Shown: positions 27,685-37,965, counted from the stretch's first letter. The stretch: DNA of 64,000 nucleotides from Trueperella bialowiezensis (GCF_900637955.1 NZ_LR134476.1:496001-560000); one strand, 5' to 3'. Program-made: numbers and translations. The notes: generated by a model not told the origin, from the letters alone.

Positions 27685-28794
27685 TTATACGCCGACGGAG
27701 ACGAGCACGCGCTGGAACTCTTTCAGATCCGAATAGCCGGTCATCGCCATTGCGTGCCGGAGCGCGCCGGTGAAGTTCGTCAGTCCGTTCGCGGATGTGG
27801 ACGGGCCGTTAATGATCGTCTCCAGGTTGGCGACCGAGCCGACTTCCACGCGCTCGCCGCGCGGTAAGTCTTTGTGGTAGACCTCGGCACCCCAGTGGTA
27901 TCCGCGCCCAGGTGCTTCCGTGGACCTGGCCAGCGCGGTGCCGAGCATGACGCCGTCGGCGCCGCAGGCAATCGCCTTTACCAGATCACCCGACGTGGAT
28001 ACCTGCCCGTCGGCGATGACGTGCACGTACCTCCCGCCGGTTTCGTCCATGTATTCGCGCCGAGCAGCGGCGACGTCGGCCACCGTCGTTGCCATCGGAA
28101 CCGCGACGCCGACTGTGCGCCGGTTCGCCGTCGTCGCCCCGCCGCCAAACCCGGCCAAAACGCCTGCCGCGCCCGTGCGCATGAGGTGCAGTGCCGCCGT
28201 GTACGACGCCGCGCCGCCCACCACAACCGGCACGTCGAGCTCGTAAATGAAGCGCTTCAGGTTGAGCGGCTCGCGGTTCGACGACACGTGTTCGGCGGAC
28301 ACGGTGGTGCCCCGGATAACGAATAGGTCGACACCAGCGTTGACTACGGTACGCCAGTGTTCTTGCGTGCGCTGCGGCGAAAGCGCGCCGGCCACCAGCT
28401 GCCCGGAGGCCCGAATCTGCGCCAGGCGTTCAACAATGAGCTCCGGCTTGATCGGCTCCCGGTAAATCTTTTGCATGAGCGCAGTCGCAGTAGCGGCAGG
28501 CTCGGCGGCGATCTGCTCGAACAACGGCTCAGGATCCTCGTAGCGCGTCCACAGGCCTTCTAGGTCGAGCACGCCCACTCCCCCAAGCTCACCGATCTTA
28601 ATTGCGGTATGCGGCGAGGTCACCGAATCCATCGGGGCGGACAGGATGGGGATGTCGAGTAGGGAGGCGTCGAGCTGCCAAGAGATTGACACGTCCGCGG
28701 CATCCCGAGTGCGCCGTGAGGGCACCACCGAAATGTCGTCGAAGGAATAGCCCACTCGTGCGCGTTTGCCGCGTCCAATATCAATTTCGCTCAC
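27685..28794 (-). CDS. guaB3: GuaB3-type IMP dehydrogenase-related protein
   Basis: 369 residues, about 130 shorter than the true IMPDH at 36-38 kb and lacking the CBS pair. The barrel has DDISVVPSRRTRDAADV, ILSAPMDSVTSPHTAI, GVGVLDLEG and FGGGATTANRRTVGVAVPM; the IMPDH active-site Cys loop (GSICTTR) is not present. This matches the actinobacterial GuaB3 branch, a guaB-like paralogue of uncertain enzymatic role (a GMP reductase-like activity has been suggested for some members). The start is GTG with a weak ribosome-binding site. Confidence 0.88.
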   Translation of the reverse strand: MSEIDIGRGKRARVGYSFDDISVVPSRRTRDAADVSISWQLDASLLDIPILSAPMDSVTSPHTAIKIGELGGVGVLDLEGLWTRYEDPEPLFEQIAAEPAATATALMQKIYREPIKPELIVERLAQIRASGQLVAGALSPQRTQEHWRTVVNAGVDLFVIRGTTVSAEHVSSNREPLNLKRFIYELDVPVVVGGAASYTAALHLMRTGAAGVLAGFGGGATTANRRTVGVAVPMATTVADVAAARREYMDETGGRYVHVIADGQVSTSGDLVKAIACGADGVMLGTALARSTEAPGRGYHWGAEVYHKDLPRGERVEVGSVANLETIINGPSTSANGLTNFTGALRHAMAMTGYSDLKEFQRVLVSVGV

Positions 28795-28952
28795 GCTGCC
28801 ACTCTACCGCTTCCCGCCGTCCGACTTCCCCATCACAATTGCCCCGCCACGATTTTCCCCACGGTCGTTCCCGTAGTTGCTCGCAGGTGCTGCAACTTCG
28901 CATACGCCCGCCAAATCGGCATATGCTGGTAGGCAACTAAAAAGGAGATGAC

Positions 28953-29645
28953 ATGTGGACCACCCTGCCACGCGCCGGATTCGACACGGAGACGACGGGC
29001 GTTAACGTCCTCGCCGATCGCATCGTCACGGCCGCGATTATTATCGACGACGGCGAAACCGAAGAACGCTACACGTGGCTGGCCGATCCGGGCGTGGAGA
29101 TCCCCGAGGGTGCCGCCGCCATTCACGGTGTGACCACGGAGATCGCCCAGCGCGACGGCGAGCCGGCGGAGAAAGTGCTCTCCGAAATTGCGGACATCTT
29201 GGAGCACCACATGGCAGGTGGCAATCCGGTGGTCGCCTATAACGCGTCCTACGATTTCACGTTGCTCGAAAACGAACTGCGCCGCCACGGTATCGCTACG
29301 CTTGAAGATCGCCTTGGCGGGCGGGTCTACCCCGTTGTTGACCCGTATTTCTTGGACCGGCACGTGGACCGCTACCGGCGTGGCAAGCGCACGCTCGCCC
29401 ACCTTGCCGCCCACTACGAGGTGCCTGCCGACGAAACATTCCACGAAGCCGAGGGCGACGTGCGGATGACCCTGCGCGTCCTGGACGCGATCTTGGAGCA
29501 GTATCCGCAACTAGCCGAGATGCCGCTCGACGTGCTCGACGCCAATCAGCGCGTGGCCTACAACGAGTTTCAGGACTTTATTTCTCGGCGCTACCGCCGG
29601 GCGGCAAATGAACCGCGCGGGTGGCCCGTTGCCACAGTCCAATGA
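28953..29645 (+). CDS. DnaQ-like 3'-5' exonuclease (DEDDh)
   Basis: 230 residues with AAGGAG upstream of the ATG. The three exonuclease motifs are visible: Exo I GFDTETTGVNV (Asp, Glu), Exo II VAYNASYDFTLLENEL (Asp) and Exo III HEAEGDVRMTLRVLD (His, Asp), placing it in the DEDDh group with polymerase III epsilon and RNase T/oligoribonuclease-like enzymes. It is a stand-alone exonuclease domain; proofreading or nucleic-acid turnover are possible roles. Its stop overlaps the ATG of the ABC binding-protein gene (ATGA), so translation is coupled to a transporter with no evident connection. Confidence 0.9.
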   Translation: MWTTLPRAGFDTETTGVNVLADRIVTAAIIIDDGETEERYTWLADPGVEIPEGAAAIHGVTTEIAQRDGEPAEKVLSEIADILEHHMAGGNPVVAYNASYDFTLLENELRRHGIATLEDRLGGRVYPVVDPYFLDRHVDRYRRGKRTLAHLAAHYEVPADETFHEAEGDVRMTLRVLDAILEQYPQLAEMPLDVLDANQRVAYNEFQDFISRRYRRAANEPRGWPVATVQ

Positions 29646-30634
29646 GAGCCGTCAGGTCGCGGTGGGGGCGGCGTTTTATTCGGCGTGGCGGGCTTGTGCT
29701 CGCGGTGGTTGCGCTGGCGATCACGGGCGGGGTGGCACTGTCGCCGCGCCCGGACCTCACCGTGCTGTGCTCGAACAATCTGGACTCATGCGAGGCAGTG
29801 GCCGATAGCTTTTCTGCCCGCTCCGGGCACCGGGTGAAGATCCTGCGCGTGTCGACGTCGCAGGCCCTGGAAAGGCTGAAGGGCGCCGGCAAGTCGAGCG
29901 AATTTGACGTGTGGATCGGCGGGCCGACGCACGCCTATGCGACGGCGGAGGCCGCCGGGCTGCTCGAGCCGTTGCCGGACCTGCCCGCCGGGCCATCGGC
30001 AACGAATTCCTGGTTCGAAGTCTACGGCGGGATCCTCTCCCTGTGTGTGGCGGCCGATCATGACGTACGCTCCTGGGAGGAACTCGCCACCCGGCCGTTG
30101 CGCATCGCCGCGCCCAGCCCGCTCACCTCGGGCACGGCCGCCACGTTCCTCGCGCTGCAGCACATGCGCCTGCCGGACGCCACCCCGTATTTGCGCGGGG
30201 TCGACGCGCGTGTTGTCACCTACACGGACTCCGGAATGGCGCCGGCCCGGCTCGTGGCCACCGGTTTTGCCGACGTCGGCATCACGTTCGCTCCCTACTG
30301 CGACGCGGCGCGGGCACGCGGGGCGGCGGTGAGAACCGTTTTCCCCAGCGAGGGAACCGACTACGAGGTGGGCGGGGCCGCGGTTCTGGCCGGGTCGCCG
30401 CGCCGCGACATCGCTATCTCCTTCCTCAAGTTCGCGTTGAGCGCGCACGGCCAACACGTCAGCGCCGAGGCGGCCTTTCAGGCGCCGATCGCGTCGACGC
30501 GCCAGCCCACCCTGTACGAGCAGCTCGACGGGCTGGCCGTGCCGGTGCTGCACACCGATCCCTACCTGCTGTCCGAAACCCTGACCGGCCTCGTCGAACA
30601 GTGGGAGCGGGAGGTTTACCATGCGCGCCCGTAG
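29642..30634 (+). CDS. ABC importer substrate-binding protein, iron/sugar-phosphate (AfuA/FbpA-like) class
   Basis: 330 residues from the ATG at 29642 that overlaps the exonuclease stop. An Arg-rich start (RSRWGRRFIRR) and one hydrophobic segment (about residues 17-34) give a signal peptide or N-terminal anchor; there is no lipobox Cys. The mature part begins LTVLCSNNLDSCEAVADSF, contains FDVWIGGPTHAYATAEAAGLL and FADVGITFAPYCDAA, and fits the type-2 periplasmic-binding fold of the AfuA/FbpA/PhnS class, whose ligands range from ferric iron to 2-aminoethylphosphonate and hexose phosphates. The downstream GlpT/UhpT-like antiporter makes an organophosphate ligand attractive. Overlaps the permease gene by 14 bases. 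Confidence 0.78.
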   Translation: MRAVRSRWGRRFIRRGGLVLAVVALAITGGVALSPRPDLTVLCSNNLDSCEAVADSFSARSGHRVKILRVSTSQALERLKGAGKSSEFDVWIGGPTHAYATAEAAGLLEPLPDLPAGPSATNSWFEVYGGILSLCVAADHDVRSWEELATRPLRIAAPSPLTSGTAATFLALQHMRLPDATPYLRGVDARVVTYTDSGMAPARLVATGFADVGITFAPYCDAARARGAAVRTVFPSEGTDYEVGGAAVLAGSPRRDIAISFLKFALSAHGQHVSAEAAFQAPIASTRQPTLYEQLDGLAVPVLHTDPYLLSETLTGLVEQWEREVYHARP

Positions 30635-32069
30635 CGTGGCAGCCGGTAGCCTCCTGTTGCTCGGCGCGGCCTGGTTAATCGACGCCGACGCCCTACGCGC
30701 GCTGCTCTCCTCACTAGCCGTGACCTTCCCGGTGGCATTGGCCTGCTCGATTATTGCCCTTCCCATCACGGTGTACGGGCGCGGATTCCACCGGCCGGCA
30801 GGCACATACATGGCCGGTGCCGCGGTCGCTTTCGTGCTCATTCCTATACCGGCGATCACGCATGTTCTTTCCATCTTCCTGGTGCCCTTCTCGCGGCCAA
30901 TTCTTGTAGCCACCTTGCTACTGGCGAGTTTTCCGGTGGCTTTCTTGGTCCAGTACGCCACCTTCCACGTGTCAGCGACGGCGATCATGCTGGCCAGCCA
31001 CAGCACACGTGCGAGCCTGTGTTCGCTGTGGCGCATCTACCCCGGCCAATTGTCACGCTCGTTGCTCGGACCCGCCGTTGTCGCAAGCCTTGTCATGGCA
31101 TTCGACCCCGGTCTGGCACTTGCCGCCGGCACTTCGCAACCGGTTTTCGGGCGGGTGATCCTCGATTCGATCTCCTACTATGCCGCACCTTCGGCCCCGG
31201 GCACGATCATCGTTTTGTGTGCCATCGCGAGCGCATGGCTGGTCCTCGCACTGGCACCTAGGGCAAGCTCATCTGCCAACACCGATAACGATTCTTCGCA
31301 TTGGCGCTTCGTGCCGCCGCGTTGGCTGACGATTCTCGCCCGTCTTATCTGCACAGTGGCCACGTGCGTCTACGGCGCGATCGTGGTGAACCTGGCTTTT
31401 CATGTTGCAGGCAGTCATCTTGGCGATGCGGTGAGCACGCTCGGCACGTCACTCATCTTGATCACGGTGAGTCTTGGCGTGGCAAGTGGGTGTGCGGCGT
31501 GGAGTTGGTGGTTGAATGTCAGTGCACGCTGGCCGCTGCGCGCGGCTCACCTGTGGCTGGCTGGACTCGGCCTCACGGGCGGCGGCCTCATTATCGCGGC
31601 GCTCTCCCGCGGTCTCATTCACATGGGCGCTACTCCACTCGCTGGCGGGGCCGGGTTTGCCGGCGGGGCGTTGGGCATCGTGTGTGCCCAATTCCTGCTC
31701 GCTTATCCGGTGTTCTTCCTCATCATGGCTGCGTTACGGGAGCGGCACCGCACCACCATCGGGATTGCCTACGACGCCGGTGCCAGCCCGCTTCGTGTTT
31801 TCGCCACCGTTTTCTTACCCGCCACGCGCAAGTATTGGGTGGCCGCATGGGCTGGCCTAGCCTCATTCTTTATGACTCACGCCGCTCCCACGATTTTTGT
31901 GGACAGCCCGGCGTGGCCGCAGCTCGGGCACGTGATCGCGCTGGCTGCTGGGAGTGGCGACCACGCGGCACTCGCAACGTTTTCACTGGTCGGTTTCGGG
32001 GCGAGCGTGCTGATCGCGCTCGCGTTTGCTGGTTTTATCTTCAGGAGGTCGCATGCCAACCGGGCTTAG
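30621..32069 (+). CDS. ABC importer permease with two fused membrane domains
   Basis: 482 residues with about 12 membrane segments, i.e. two BPD_transp_1 halves in one chain as in FbpB, ThiP and AfuB. The second half has a recognisable EAA-type loop, GIAYDAGASPLRVFATVFLPAT, near residue 380; the equivalent loop in the first half (TRASLCSLWRIYPGQLSRSL) is degenerate. It forms the membrane channel of the importer with the flanking binding protein and ATPase. The ATG lies inside the binding-protein gene and the stop lies inside the ATPase gene, so all three are translationally coupled. Confidence 0.83.
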   Translation: MRARSVAAGSLLLLGAAWLIDADALRALLSSLAVTFPVALACSIIALPITVYGRGFHRPAGTYMAGAAVAFVLIPIPAITHVLSIFLVPFSRPILVATLLLASFPVAFLVQYATFHVSATAIMLASHSTRASLCSLWRIYPGQLSRSLLGPAVVASLVMAFDPGLALAAGTSQPVFGRVILDSISYYAAPSAPGTIIVLCAIASAWLVLALAPRASSSANTDNDSSHWRFVPPRWLTILARLICTVATCVYGAIVVNLAFHVAGSHLGDAVSTLGTSLILITVSLGVASGCAAWSWWLNVSARWPLRAAHLWLAGLGLTGGGLIIAALSRGLIHMGATPLAGGAGFAGGALGIVCAQFLLAYPVFFLIMAALRERHRTTIGIAYDAGASPLRVFATVFLPATRKYWVAAWAGLASFFMTHAAPTIFVDSPAWPQLGHVIALAAGSGDHAALATFSLVGFGASVLIALAFAGFIFRRSHANRA

Positions 32070-33123
32070 TATCTCGGACTTGCGGGTACCGGGCAGGTTC
32101 GCAGGCAGCCTGCATGTCAGTGCCGGGCAGGTGCTCGCCGTCGTTGGGGCTTCAGGAAGCGGGAAAACCACGCTCGTCGAAGCCATCGCCGGTCTCATCC
32201 CGGCTCGTGGCTCAATTTCGTGGAATGGACACGACATCTCCCATCTGCCTCCGCAAGAGCGGCCGACGGGACTGGTTTCGCAAACCCCGGTGGTCTTTCC
32301 CGCAATGACAGTGGCTGCCAACGTGGGTTTTGGTCTCGACGACGCCGATATGGCCGACCACGTCCGTACAGCCCGGATCGACATCGCGCTCGCAGACATG
32401 CGAATCACCGGGCTTGCGGCGCGCTCGGCAAACACCCTGTCTGGTGGCCAAGCCCAACGCACAGCCCTCGCGCGCACGCTCGCCCGCCGCCCACAGATCC
32501 TCCTCCTTGACGAACCGCTCGCCCACGTTGACTCCCACCTCCGCCCCGATCTACAAGAAGTACTCGTGGGTTACACGCGGGAGCACGCCGCAGCCACGAT
32601 CTACGTGACCCACGACGTCGACGAGGCCTTCCACGTGGGCGATAAAATCGCGATCCTGTATCGCGGACGCCTACTGCAAGTGGCCACGCCAGCGCAGCTG
32701 TACCGGCAGCCGTCCTCACGCCATGTTGCTCACATGCTCGGAATCACGAACATTTTTTCATGCTATGTGCGTGACTCGGACGGTTCCGGGCGGGTATCGG
32801 TGCTCGTTGGCGAGCACAACATTCACGCCCGCGGATCTGCTCAGCGCGGCCAGGCGCTCGTGAGCTTCGCACCGGAAGCCGTGCGGATAAGTCCGCGCGG
32901 GCAGATTCCGGGGCATGTGTTACACGCAAGATTCGTCCGCTCGCACATGTGGTACAACGTTGAAACGGACGTCGGAACAGTTCACGTGCAAACAGACACC
33001 TCCTGCGAACTTCCCGCTGGCAGCGAAGTCCGCCTCGACATCACGGACGCGTGGATCATTCCCGACGACGTCGTCGCACCAGCGAACTCCCGCCGCGATG
33101 ACCCGGATGGTCCGCGCGGCTAA
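32053..33123 (+). CDS. ABC importer ATP-binding protein
   Basis: 356 residues from the ATG at 32053, preceded by AGGAGG; an upstream in-frame start at 32026 is less likely. Walker A VGASGSGKTT (residues 31-40), signature LSGGQAQRTALARTLA, Walker B ILLLDEPLAHVD and switch His in VTHDVDEAF. A C-terminal TOBE-like domain follows (about residues 240-345), as in FbpC/PotA/UgpC-type importers. It overlaps the permease gene by 17 bases. The sensor-kinase gene starts 27 bases after its stop. Confidence 0.92.
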   Translation: MPTGLSISDLRVPGRFAGSLHVSAGQVLAVVGASGSGKTTLVEAIAGLIPARGSISWNGHDISHLPPQERPTGLVSQTPVVFPAMTVAANVGFGLDDADMADHVRTARIDIALADMRITGLAARSANTLSGGQAQRTALARTLARRPQILLLDEPLAHVDSHLRPDLQEVLVGYTREHAAATIYVTHDVDEAFHVGDKIAILYRGRLLQVATPAQLYRQPSSRHVAHMLGITNIFSCYVRDSDGSGRVSVLVGEHNIHARGSAQRGQALVSFAPEAVRISPRGQIPGHVLHARFVRSHMWYNVETDVGTVHVQTDTSCELPAGSEVRLDITDAWIIPDDVVAPANSRRDDPDGPRG

Positions 33124-33150
33124 CGGCGAATAGGAGAGAAAGGAAAACCG

Positions 33151-33951
33151 ATGGTTGTTGCGTTCACGTGCCTCACCCTCGTGTGTGGGGCGCTTGCGAT
33201 CGCGTGCGTGTACCTGTGGCGGGAACGACGCCGCGCCCGGGCCACTGCTCCTGCGCCGGCGGAGACCCAGCCTCTTGCCATTATTTCGCACGAGCTACGC
33301 ACCCCACTCGCGCTCATTCGCGGAGCCGGCGAACTGCTGGCTGAAGAAAGCCCCGGCAAGCTCAATCGCCAACAACGCGAATTCGTCTCCACTATCGTCA
33401 CCAACAGCCAGCTCGCTATCGATATTGCCGAAAACCTCGTGTCCGACCTACGCCTGTCCACCACGCACATCGCGGTATCGCGGGTGGACGTGCGTCAAAT
33501 TATCGCCCGAGCAGTTCGCGACATGCGCCGATTTACTGACGTCAACATTGAAGTCGACGCGCCCGGCGGCCTCCTACCGATCTATGCCGATCCACAACTC
33601 ATCCACCAACTGGTGTGGAATCTTGTCAACAACGCGGTTCGCCACGCCGGGCCGGATGCGCGAATCCGGGTGCGGGTAGCTAACGGCGAGGCCGGCGGCC
33701 TCCACTTGCGTATTTCCGACGACGGGCGGGGCATGAGCACCGAGGAGCTCGAGCAGCTTTTCGTCCCGTTCGTGTCCGGGTCCGCGCGGCGCCCGGGCGC
33801 GGGAATCGGCATGATGATCTCCAAACGCATCGTCGACGCCCACAGCGGGCAGATCATCGTCGACTCCGAAATTGGACGCGGCACCACGATCCACGTCGTC
33901 CTGCCCCACGCGCCTTCCGAACGCACATTGCTAGACTCTGGCCATGGCTAA
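33151..33951 (+). CDS. Sensor histidine kinase lacking an extracytoplasmic sensor domain
   Basis: 266 residues, AAAGGA upstream of the ATG. A single hydrophobic segment (residues 3-22) is followed directly by a basic linker and the HisKA domain with IISHELRTPLALI (His47). The HATPase domain has the N box WNLVNNAVRHAG, the G1 box SDDGRGMS, the F box LFVPFVSG and the G2 box GAGIGMMISKRI. There is no periplasmic loop, PAS, GAF or HAMP domain, so a signal must reach it through the membrane helix or a partner. The coupled importer upstream is the obvious partner, like HptA with HptS in staphylococci; this is inference. The stop overlaps the regulator start by 8 bases. Confidence 0.92.
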   Translation: MVVAFTCLTLVCGALAIACVYLWRERRRARATAPAPAETQPLAIISHELRTPLALIRGAGELLAEESPGKLNRQQREFVSTIVTNSQLAIDIAENLVSDLRLSTTHIAVSRVDVRQIIARAVRDMRRFTDVNIEVDAPGGLLPIYADPQLIHQLVWNLVNNAVRHAGPDARIRVRVANGEAGGLHLRISDDGRGMSTEELEQLFVPFVSGSARRPGAGIGMMISKRIVDAHSGQIIVDSEIGRGTTIHVVLPHAPSERTLLDSGHG

Positions 33952-34636
33952 GCCGCTCGCGCTCGTCGTCGACGACGAGGAACAGATGCTGGCAATCGTC
34001 ACCTTCGCACTGAATACGCAAGGATTCGACACTCGCACCGCAGGAGACGTTGCCCAGGCATGGAACCTGCTGAGCACCACGAAATTCGACCTCGTGGTGC
34101 TTGACATCATGCTCCCCCACGGCTCCGGACTCGATCTCACGCGTCGAATCCGAGCCCGATCTGCACATCCGCCGATTATGTTGCTCACGGCTCTCGACGC
34201 CGAACACAACCGGATCGCCGGCCTCGAAGCAGGTGCGGACGACTACGTGACCAAACCGTTTTCCCCGCGCGAACTGGCGTTACGCGCTGAAGCGATCTAC
34301 CGGCGCACGGCCACCAACGAACCGCCCAAACATTCTTTCGGCCAGCTCGTAGCCACTGATCAGGGCGTGTATTGCGGTGCGGACCTACTTCCGCTCACCG
34401 CACGCGAAGCCGACCTGCTCACCGTCCTCATCCGCTACGCACCCAAACCGGTGTCGCGAACCCGACTACTCAACGAAGTGTGGGGCACGACGTCACTTTC
34501 CGGCGGCGCTGACATGATCAAAACAACGATCTATCGGCTGCGGCGCAAACTAGACCACCACTGCGTGGACGACGTCGCGATCGCCACAGTTCCAAGCGGC
34601 TACCAACTAGTCGGCGCGCAACTTTCCACTGATTAA
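33944..34636 (+). CDS. OmpR-family response regulator
   Basis: 230 residues. The receiver domain has the acidic pair VDDEEQ (residues 9-14), the phospho-acceptor Asp54 in VVLDIMLPHGSG, Thr in LLTALDAE and Lys104 in YVTKPFSP. The C-terminal winged helix (LLPLTAREADLLTVL through MIKTTIYRLRRKL and VPSGYQLV) is OmpR/PhoB type. Overlap with the kinase gene shows they are a pair. The antiporter gene follows 175 bases later, preceded by 10-bp-spaced GTTAC repeats that could be its binding site. Confidence 0.95.
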   Translation: MAKPLALVVDDEEQMLAIVTFALNTQGFDTRTAGDVAQAWNLLSTTKFDLVVLDIMLPHGSGLDLTRRIRARSAHPPIMLLTALDAEHNRIAGLEAGADDYVTKPFSPRELALRAEAIYRRTATNEPPKHSFGQLVATDQGVYCGADLLPLTAREADLLTVLIRYAPKPVSRTRLLNEVWGTTSLSGGADMIKTTIYRLRRKLDHHCVDDVAIATVPSGYQLVGAQLSTD

Positions 34637-34702
34637 CAACGACGACGTGAGCGCGCTTACCTTAACCGCGCCACCAGAACACCGCCACATCAAGAACCCT
34701 GT

Positions 34703-34729
34703 GGTAACGGCGTCGTTACCAACTGTTAC
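34703..34729 (+). promoter_or_regulatory. Candidate response-regulator binding site upstream of the antiporter gene
   Basis: GGTAAC-N6-GTTACC (34703-34720) is followed by a further GTTAC (34725-34729), giving two GTTAC direct repeats with a 10-bp step, the spacing typical of OmpR-family tandem sites. It lies about 83 bases upstream of the antiporter ATG. Binding by the adjacent regulator is inferred. Confidence 0.45.
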
Positions 34730-34811
34730 TTAGTCGAGTATTTTTGCCACCGGCCCAGACCAACAATGGAGTTCAACGCACAAACGATGCTGTTTGAATG
34801 GAGGACTTCAC

Positions 34812-36227
34812 ATGGCACACACCGAGGGCGGCTCGGACCGCCACGCAAAATCCAAATGGGGCGTTTTAGCAGCCCCACCACCGGCTCCGCGCCTACCTAA
34901 AGAAAAAATCGATTCCACCTTCCGCCGATACCGAGCATCAAGCTTCCTGGGCATCTTCATCGGTTACGCGGGCTTCTACCTGATCCGCAACAACGTATCG
35001 CTGGTATCAGGAATCCTCAAAGAATACGACATCATGAACACCGTAGGCATCGGCATCGTGGCCAACGCCGTGCTGTTTTCCTACGGGCTATCCAAATTCT
35101 TCATGGCGATGCTGTCCGACCGAGCCAACGCACGCTTCTTCCTGCCGATCGGCCTCGCGCTATCCGGCCTCATTAACATCCTCATCGGAACGGTACCCGC
35201 ACTCAGCGCAACAGTCGGTATCTTTGCGACGGTGATGTTCATCAACGGCTGGGTGCAAGGCATGGGCTGGCCGCCAAGCGGGCGCACCCTCGTCCAATGG
35301 TTCTCAACCAACGAACGCGGCACAATGACCGCCATCTGGAACACGGCACACAACGTCGGCGGCGCTGGCGTTGGTGCAGCCGCCGCATACGCATTACACC
35401 ACTGGGCGGCCTCGCCCGCCGACTGGACTCCAGCCTTCTGGTTCCCCGGCGCGATCGCGATCGTCGTCGCGTTCATCGCCTTCCTCCTCATGCGCGACAA
35501 CCCGGAAGCCATGGGTCTGCCACCCGTCGAAGAATGGCGTAACGACCCGGCCAAGGTTGAAGGCAGCGTTGAAGAAGCTCAGGGCTCGTGGTGGCACATC
35601 GTGCGCACGCACGTGCTCACCAACCCGGTCATCATCCTGCTAGCGGTAGCCAACGTGTTCGTCTACACCCTGCGCTACGGCGTACTTAACTGGATCCCGG
35701 TCTACCTGACCGACGAAGTGGGAGCCGCGAACATTACCTCCGGCCTCGCGGGCTTCGCCATCTACGAGCTCGCAGGCATTGTCGGCACGCTCCTGTGCGG
35801 TTGGGTCTCGGACAAGATCTTCAAGGGCTGGCGCTCCGGCGCTGGTATCCTCTTCCTCGTCCTCACCGGGGTGGCCATCGTCATCTACTGGCAGCTCCCC
35901 CAGGACGCTCCGCTATGGATGTACTACACGCTGATCGGCGTGATCGGCGGCCTCATCTACGGCCCGGTCATGCTTATCGGCCTGCAGGCCATCGACCTGT
36001 CACCTAAGTATGTGGCGGGCACGGCCGCCGGGTTCACCGGTCTGTTCGGCTACCTGCTCGGCGCCTCGCTCGCCTCGACCGGTGTTGGTGTGCTTATCCA
36101 CAACTACGGTTGGGACGTCACCTACATTGCGCTCAGCGTGGTCGTCATCCTCGCTGTGGTGCTCATGATCATCGTAGGCCGCTATGAACGCCGCCTCATG
36201 GACGATCACAAGATGCGCACCAGCTAA
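34812..36227 (+). CDS. Organophosphate:phosphate antiporter, GlpT/UhpT/PgtP family (MFS)
   Basis: 471 residues from the ATG at 34812 (TGGAGG upstream), 12 predicted membrane segments. The N-terminal part carries hallmarks of the OPA family: FRRYRASSFLGIFIGYAGFYLIRNN (the Arg of the substrate site lies in the first helix region), GLSKFFMAMLSDR, FINGWVQGMGWPPSGRTLVQWF and TAIWNTAHNVGG. Family members exchange inorganic phosphate for glycerol-3-phosphate, hexose-6-phosphates or phosphoglycerates; which one is used here is not determinable. The adjacent two-component genes recall uhpABC-T, pgtPCAB and hptARS loci. A strong hairpin follows. Confidence 0.93.
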   Translation: MAHTEGGSDRHAKSKWGVLAAPPPAPRLPKEKIDSTFRRYRASSFLGIFIGYAGFYLIRNNVSLVSGILKEYDIMNTVGIGIVANAVLFSYGLSKFFMAMLSDRANARFFLPIGLALSGLINILIGTVPALSATVGIFATVMFINGWVQGMGWPPSGRTLVQWFSTNERGTMTAIWNTAHNVGGAGVGAAAAYALHHWAASPADWTPAFWFPGAIAIVVAFIAFLLMRDNPEAMGLPPVEEWRNDPAKVEGSVEEAQGSWWHIVRTHVLTNPVIILLAVANVFVYTLRYGVLNWIPVYLTDEVGAANITSGLAGFAIYELAGIVGTLLCGWVSDKIFKGWRSGAGILFLVLTGVAIVIYWQLPQDAPLWMYYTLIGVIGGLIYGPVMLIGLQAIDLSPKYVAGTAAGFTGLFGYLLGASLASTGVGVLIHNYGWDVTYIALSVVVILAVVLMIIVGRYERRLMDDHKMRTS

Positions 36228-36251
36228 CCCCTGCCTGAGCAGGGCCTCCAC

Positions 36252-36290
36252 AAGAGGGGGTGTGAACCGCAATGGTTCACACCCCCTCTT
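36252..36290. terminator. Bidirectional terminator between the antiporter gene and guaB
   Basis: A perfect 17-bp stem (aagagggggtgtgaacc / ggttcacaccccctctt) with a 5-base loop between the convergent genes. The ends AAGAG and CTCTT give partial A/U tracts on both strands. Confidence 0.8.
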
Positions 36291-36307
36291 ATGTCTTATG
36301 GTGACTG

Positions 36308-37822
<1,515 letters not shown>

Positions 37823-37965
37823 TTAAGCATGGAACAGCCTTTCACCCAAGACGTTTAGCCGAACTCGACACGCCGCGCCACCTGCATTTTCGCGCAGATA
37901 GCAAAATGTGAACTTGGACTATTCCAAAAAGCAAGAAATTCCGATACTCTCATATGTATGTTTCA

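Noticed and set aside
29786-31036. Minus-strand open frame opposite the binding-protein and permease genes
   Set aside because: Composition is Arg/Gly-rich without any recognisable domain, and it spans two overlapping plus-strand genes.
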